Shown here one piece after another: positions 5,559 through 6,961 of a stretch of 6,961 nt of DNA. The stretch is taken from contig JAGVPR010000396.1 in assembly GCA_020052115.1 (NCBI GenBank), forward strand, positions 1 to 6,961, read 5' to 3'. Each line of letters opens with the position of its first letter. Position 1 is the stretch's first letter. The notes below the pieces were generated by a model. That model was not told the origin of the DNA. It made no database searches and saw only the letters and a program-made list of their open reading frames with translations. The translations under genes were made by a program, and so were the position numbers. Origin of the DNA: Candidatus Eiseniibacteriota bacterium. Its GTDB lineage: Bacteria; Eisenbacteria; RBG-16-71-46; JAGVPR01.

Positions 5559-6035
5559 TCACAGTTTGTTCCCCTCCGACATCTCCTCCTTGAATGCTTC
5601 GAGCGCCAGCGAGAGCCTCGAGTCGGAGAGCGCCAGAATCTGGACCGCCAGAACCGCTGCGTTCCTGGCCCCCGACGATCCTATCGCCATGGTCGCGACC
5701 GGGACGCCCGCAGGCATCTGCGCGGTCGAGAGGAGCGCATCGAACCCGCCGAGCGAAGACGAAGCGAGCGGGACCCCGATGACCGGCAGGATCGTCTCCG
5801 AAGCGACCGCCCCTGCGAGATGCGCCGCCATCCCCGCGCCGCAGATGAGCACGCGCAGCCCCTTCGCCTTCGCTTCGCGCGCATAGTCGCGCGTGCGCTC
5901 GGGCGTGCGGTGCGCCGATGTCTCCACCATCTCGCACGACACGCAGAACCGCTCGAGCACCTTCACGACCTCGCACATCACCTCGTGATCGCTCGCGCTC
6001 CCATAGAGAATCCCGACCATGGGCATCTCGCTCAT
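5559..6035 (-). CDS. purE: N5-carboxyaminoimidazole ribonucleotide mutase (class I PurE)
   Basis: Converts N5-carboxyaminoimidazole ribonucleotide to 4-carboxyaminoimidazole ribonucleotide in purine synthesis; cytoplasmic, and octameric in known class I enzymes. 158 residues, normal length. Motifs: GSASD (12-16, phosphate/substrate binding), SAHRTP (40-45, with H42 at the place of the catalytic histidine), GAGMAAHLAG (66-75), VIGVPL (85-90), QMPAGVPVATMAIG (106-119), and NAAVLAVQIL (125-134). The AAHL motif marks the bacterial mutase class rather than the animal-type carboxylase, so a PurK partner is expected elsewhere in the genome. The start ATG overlaps the purD stop as ATGA (6032-6035), and a GGGGG run at 6040-6044 may serve as a weak ribosome site; translational coupling to purD is likely. 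The tsaC-type gene follows 19 bases downstream. Confidence 0.96.
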   Translation of the reverse strand: MSEMPMVGILYGSASDHEVMCEVVKVLERFCVSCEMVETSAHRTPERTRDYAREAKAKGLRVLICGAGMAAHLAGAVASETILPVIGVPLASSSLGGFDALLSTAQMPAGVPVATMAIGSSGARNAAVLAVQILALSDSRLSLALEAFKEEMSEGNKL

Positions 6036-6961
6036 TCGACCCCCGCCGCGATGTCGCGCCGGTACTGCGCGCCATCGAATCGCACTTTCGCCGCCGCCGC
6101 GTACGCGCGCTCGCGCGCCCGCGGGTGCGAAGCCCCCAGGCCGACGACGTTCAGCACGCGCCCTCCGGCCGTGAGCATCCTGCCGCGCTCTCGCCGTGTG
6201 CCCGCATGGAAGCAGAGCACATCGGGATCGCGGGCCGCCTCATCGAGCCCGGTCATTTCGAAACCGGTCTCATGATCCCCCGGATACCCGCCCGACGCAA
6301 GCACGACGCAGACCGAGGCCCGGCGCGCCGCCAGGAATCGGGGATGCCCCCCAAGCCCGCCCTGCGCGGCCGCTTCCAGCAGATCGAGCAGATCGTCGCC
6401 GAGCGCGGGTAGGACCGCCTGCGTTTCGGGATCCCCGAAGCGGCAGTTGAATTCGAGCACCTTGGGGCCGTGCGCCGTCAGCATGAGCCCCGCGTAGAGA
6501 CATCCGCGGTACTTGATGTCGCGGCCGCGAAGCTCCGCGAGCACCGGTTCGAGCACGTCGCGGCAGACGCCCTCGATGATCTCCGACCCCACGTCGGGAA
6601 GCGGCGCGTAGGAACCCATTCCGCCCGTGTTGGGCCCTGTGTCCCCCTCGCCGGCACGCTTGAAATCGCGGGCGGGCGGCAGGACGATGAAGCGCTCGCC
6701 GTCCGCAATCGCAAGGACCGACACCTCGCGCCCTTCGAGGAACTCCTCGAGCACGACCCGTCGTCCGGCATCGCCGAACGAATCGCCCGAGAGCATCCCC
6801 TTCATGGCCTTCAGCAGTTCGGGACGCTCGCGCGCGATGACGACCCCCTTCCCCGCCGCGAGCCCATCCGCTTTGAGCACCGCCGGCAGTGCGATCTCGC
6901 GCGCCCGGGCGAGCGCGGGCTCGAGATCCACGAAGGTCTCATGCCCCGCGGTCGGCACGCC
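6032..6961 (-). CDS. purD: Phosphoribosylamine-glycine ligase (GAR synthetase), N-terminus beyond window
   Basis: Joins glycine to 5-phosphoribosylamine with ATP to give glycinamide ribonucleotide, the second step of purine synthesis; cytoplasmic. 309 residues are in the window; a usual PurD is about 420-430, so roughly 110-120 N-terminal residues lie beyond 6961. The ATP-grasp core is clear: VLKADGLAAGKGV (28-40 of this fragment), RRVVLEEFLEGREVS (67-81), GDTGPNTGGMGSYAP (106-120), and the metal-binding EFNCRFGDPETQ (170-181). The C-terminal PurD domain follows, with VVLASGGYPG, FHAGT and GRVLNVVGLG. The phrase usually read as DHK just before the GDTGPNTGG motif is DFK here (99-101). The stop overlaps the purE start by four bases. 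The operon promoter and any upstream pur genes are outside the window. Confidence 0.96.
   Translation of the reverse strand, partial: GVPTAGHETFVDLEPALARAREIALPAVLKADGLAAGKGVVIARERPELLKAMKGMLSGDSFGDAGRRVVLEEFLEGREVSVLAIADGERFIVLPPARDFKRAGEGDTGPNTGGMGSYAPLPDVGSEIIEGVCRDVLEPVLAELRGRDIKYRGCLYAGLMLTAHGPKVLEFNCRFGDPETQAVLPALGDDLLDLLEAAAQGGLGGHPRFLAARRASVCVVLASGGYPGDHETGFEMTGLDEAARDPDVLCFHAGTRRERGRMLTAGGRVLNVVGLGASHPRARERAYAAAAKVRFDGAQYRRDIAAGVE

Noticed and set aside
5559..6035. PurE reads AAHLAG instead of the E. coli AAHLPG, considered as a damaged active-site motif
   Set aside because: AAHLAG is common in class I PurE proteins of many bacteria, so it is a normal variant.
5517..6275. Plus-strand open frame of 252 codons opposite purE
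   Set aside because: Arginine-rich antisense reading of purE and the end of purD with no recognisable domain.
1..6961. Mobile elements, CRISPR repeats, tRNA or rRNA genes, defence genes
   Set aside because: No transposase, integrase, spaced direct repeats, tRNA-like cloverleaf or rRNA segment was seen when reading both strands; nearly all sequence is accounted for by eight protein genes.

Overview
The window is high-GC bacterial DNA, densely packed with protein-coding genes and with short gaps (longest about 160 bases). Eight genes can be supported; the two outermost run off the window edges. Nothing points to a phage, plasmid, transposon, CRISPR array or RNA gene. Two secreted proteins carry a FlgD-Ig-like/T9SS-sorting-like C-terminal module. 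Such tails are abundant in FCB-related candidate phyla (for example Eisenbacteria-like lineages) and in Bacteroidetes relatives. With the high GC, this makes an uncultured FCB-affiliated bacterium a reasonable but unproven guess.

Layout. (1) Positions 1-1876, minus strand: a secreted M14 zinc carboxypeptidase, intact to the window edge, with accessory beta domains and the beginning of a FlgD-like tail. (2) Positions 1877-2036: a divergent promoter region containing a clear 7-6-7 inverted repeat. (3) Positions 2037-2951, plus strand: serine O-acetyltransferase (cysE/epsC type), the first committed step of cysteine synthesis. (4) Positions 3044-3859, plus strand: a secreted protein with an unrecognised cysteine-containing N-terminal domain and a FlgD-like tail. 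(5) Positions 3926-4763, plus strand: a two-gene unit encoding a DUF1428 (YbaA-like) protein and a membrane-anchored CxxCH haem-binding-domain protein. (6) Positions 4764-4924: a convergent junction with overlapping dyads. (7) Positions 4925-6961, minus strand: an operon transcribed purD (partial) - purE - tsaC/Sua5-type gene, with a 4-base ATGA overlap between purD and purE and a 19-base gap between purE and the third gene.

How the genes work together. purD and purE are steps of de novo purine synthesis. The third gene makes threonylcarbamoyl-AMP for tRNA t6A modification, using ATP; it is probably co-transcribed for expression balance rather than sharing a pathway. The two FlgD-tailed proteins are exported and may share a surface-attachment or secretion route. 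I found no convincing new multi-gene system. The items most worth following are the unrecognised domain of the 3044-3859 protein, the shared C-terminal module, the DUF1428/haem-protein pair and the dyad upstream of cysE.
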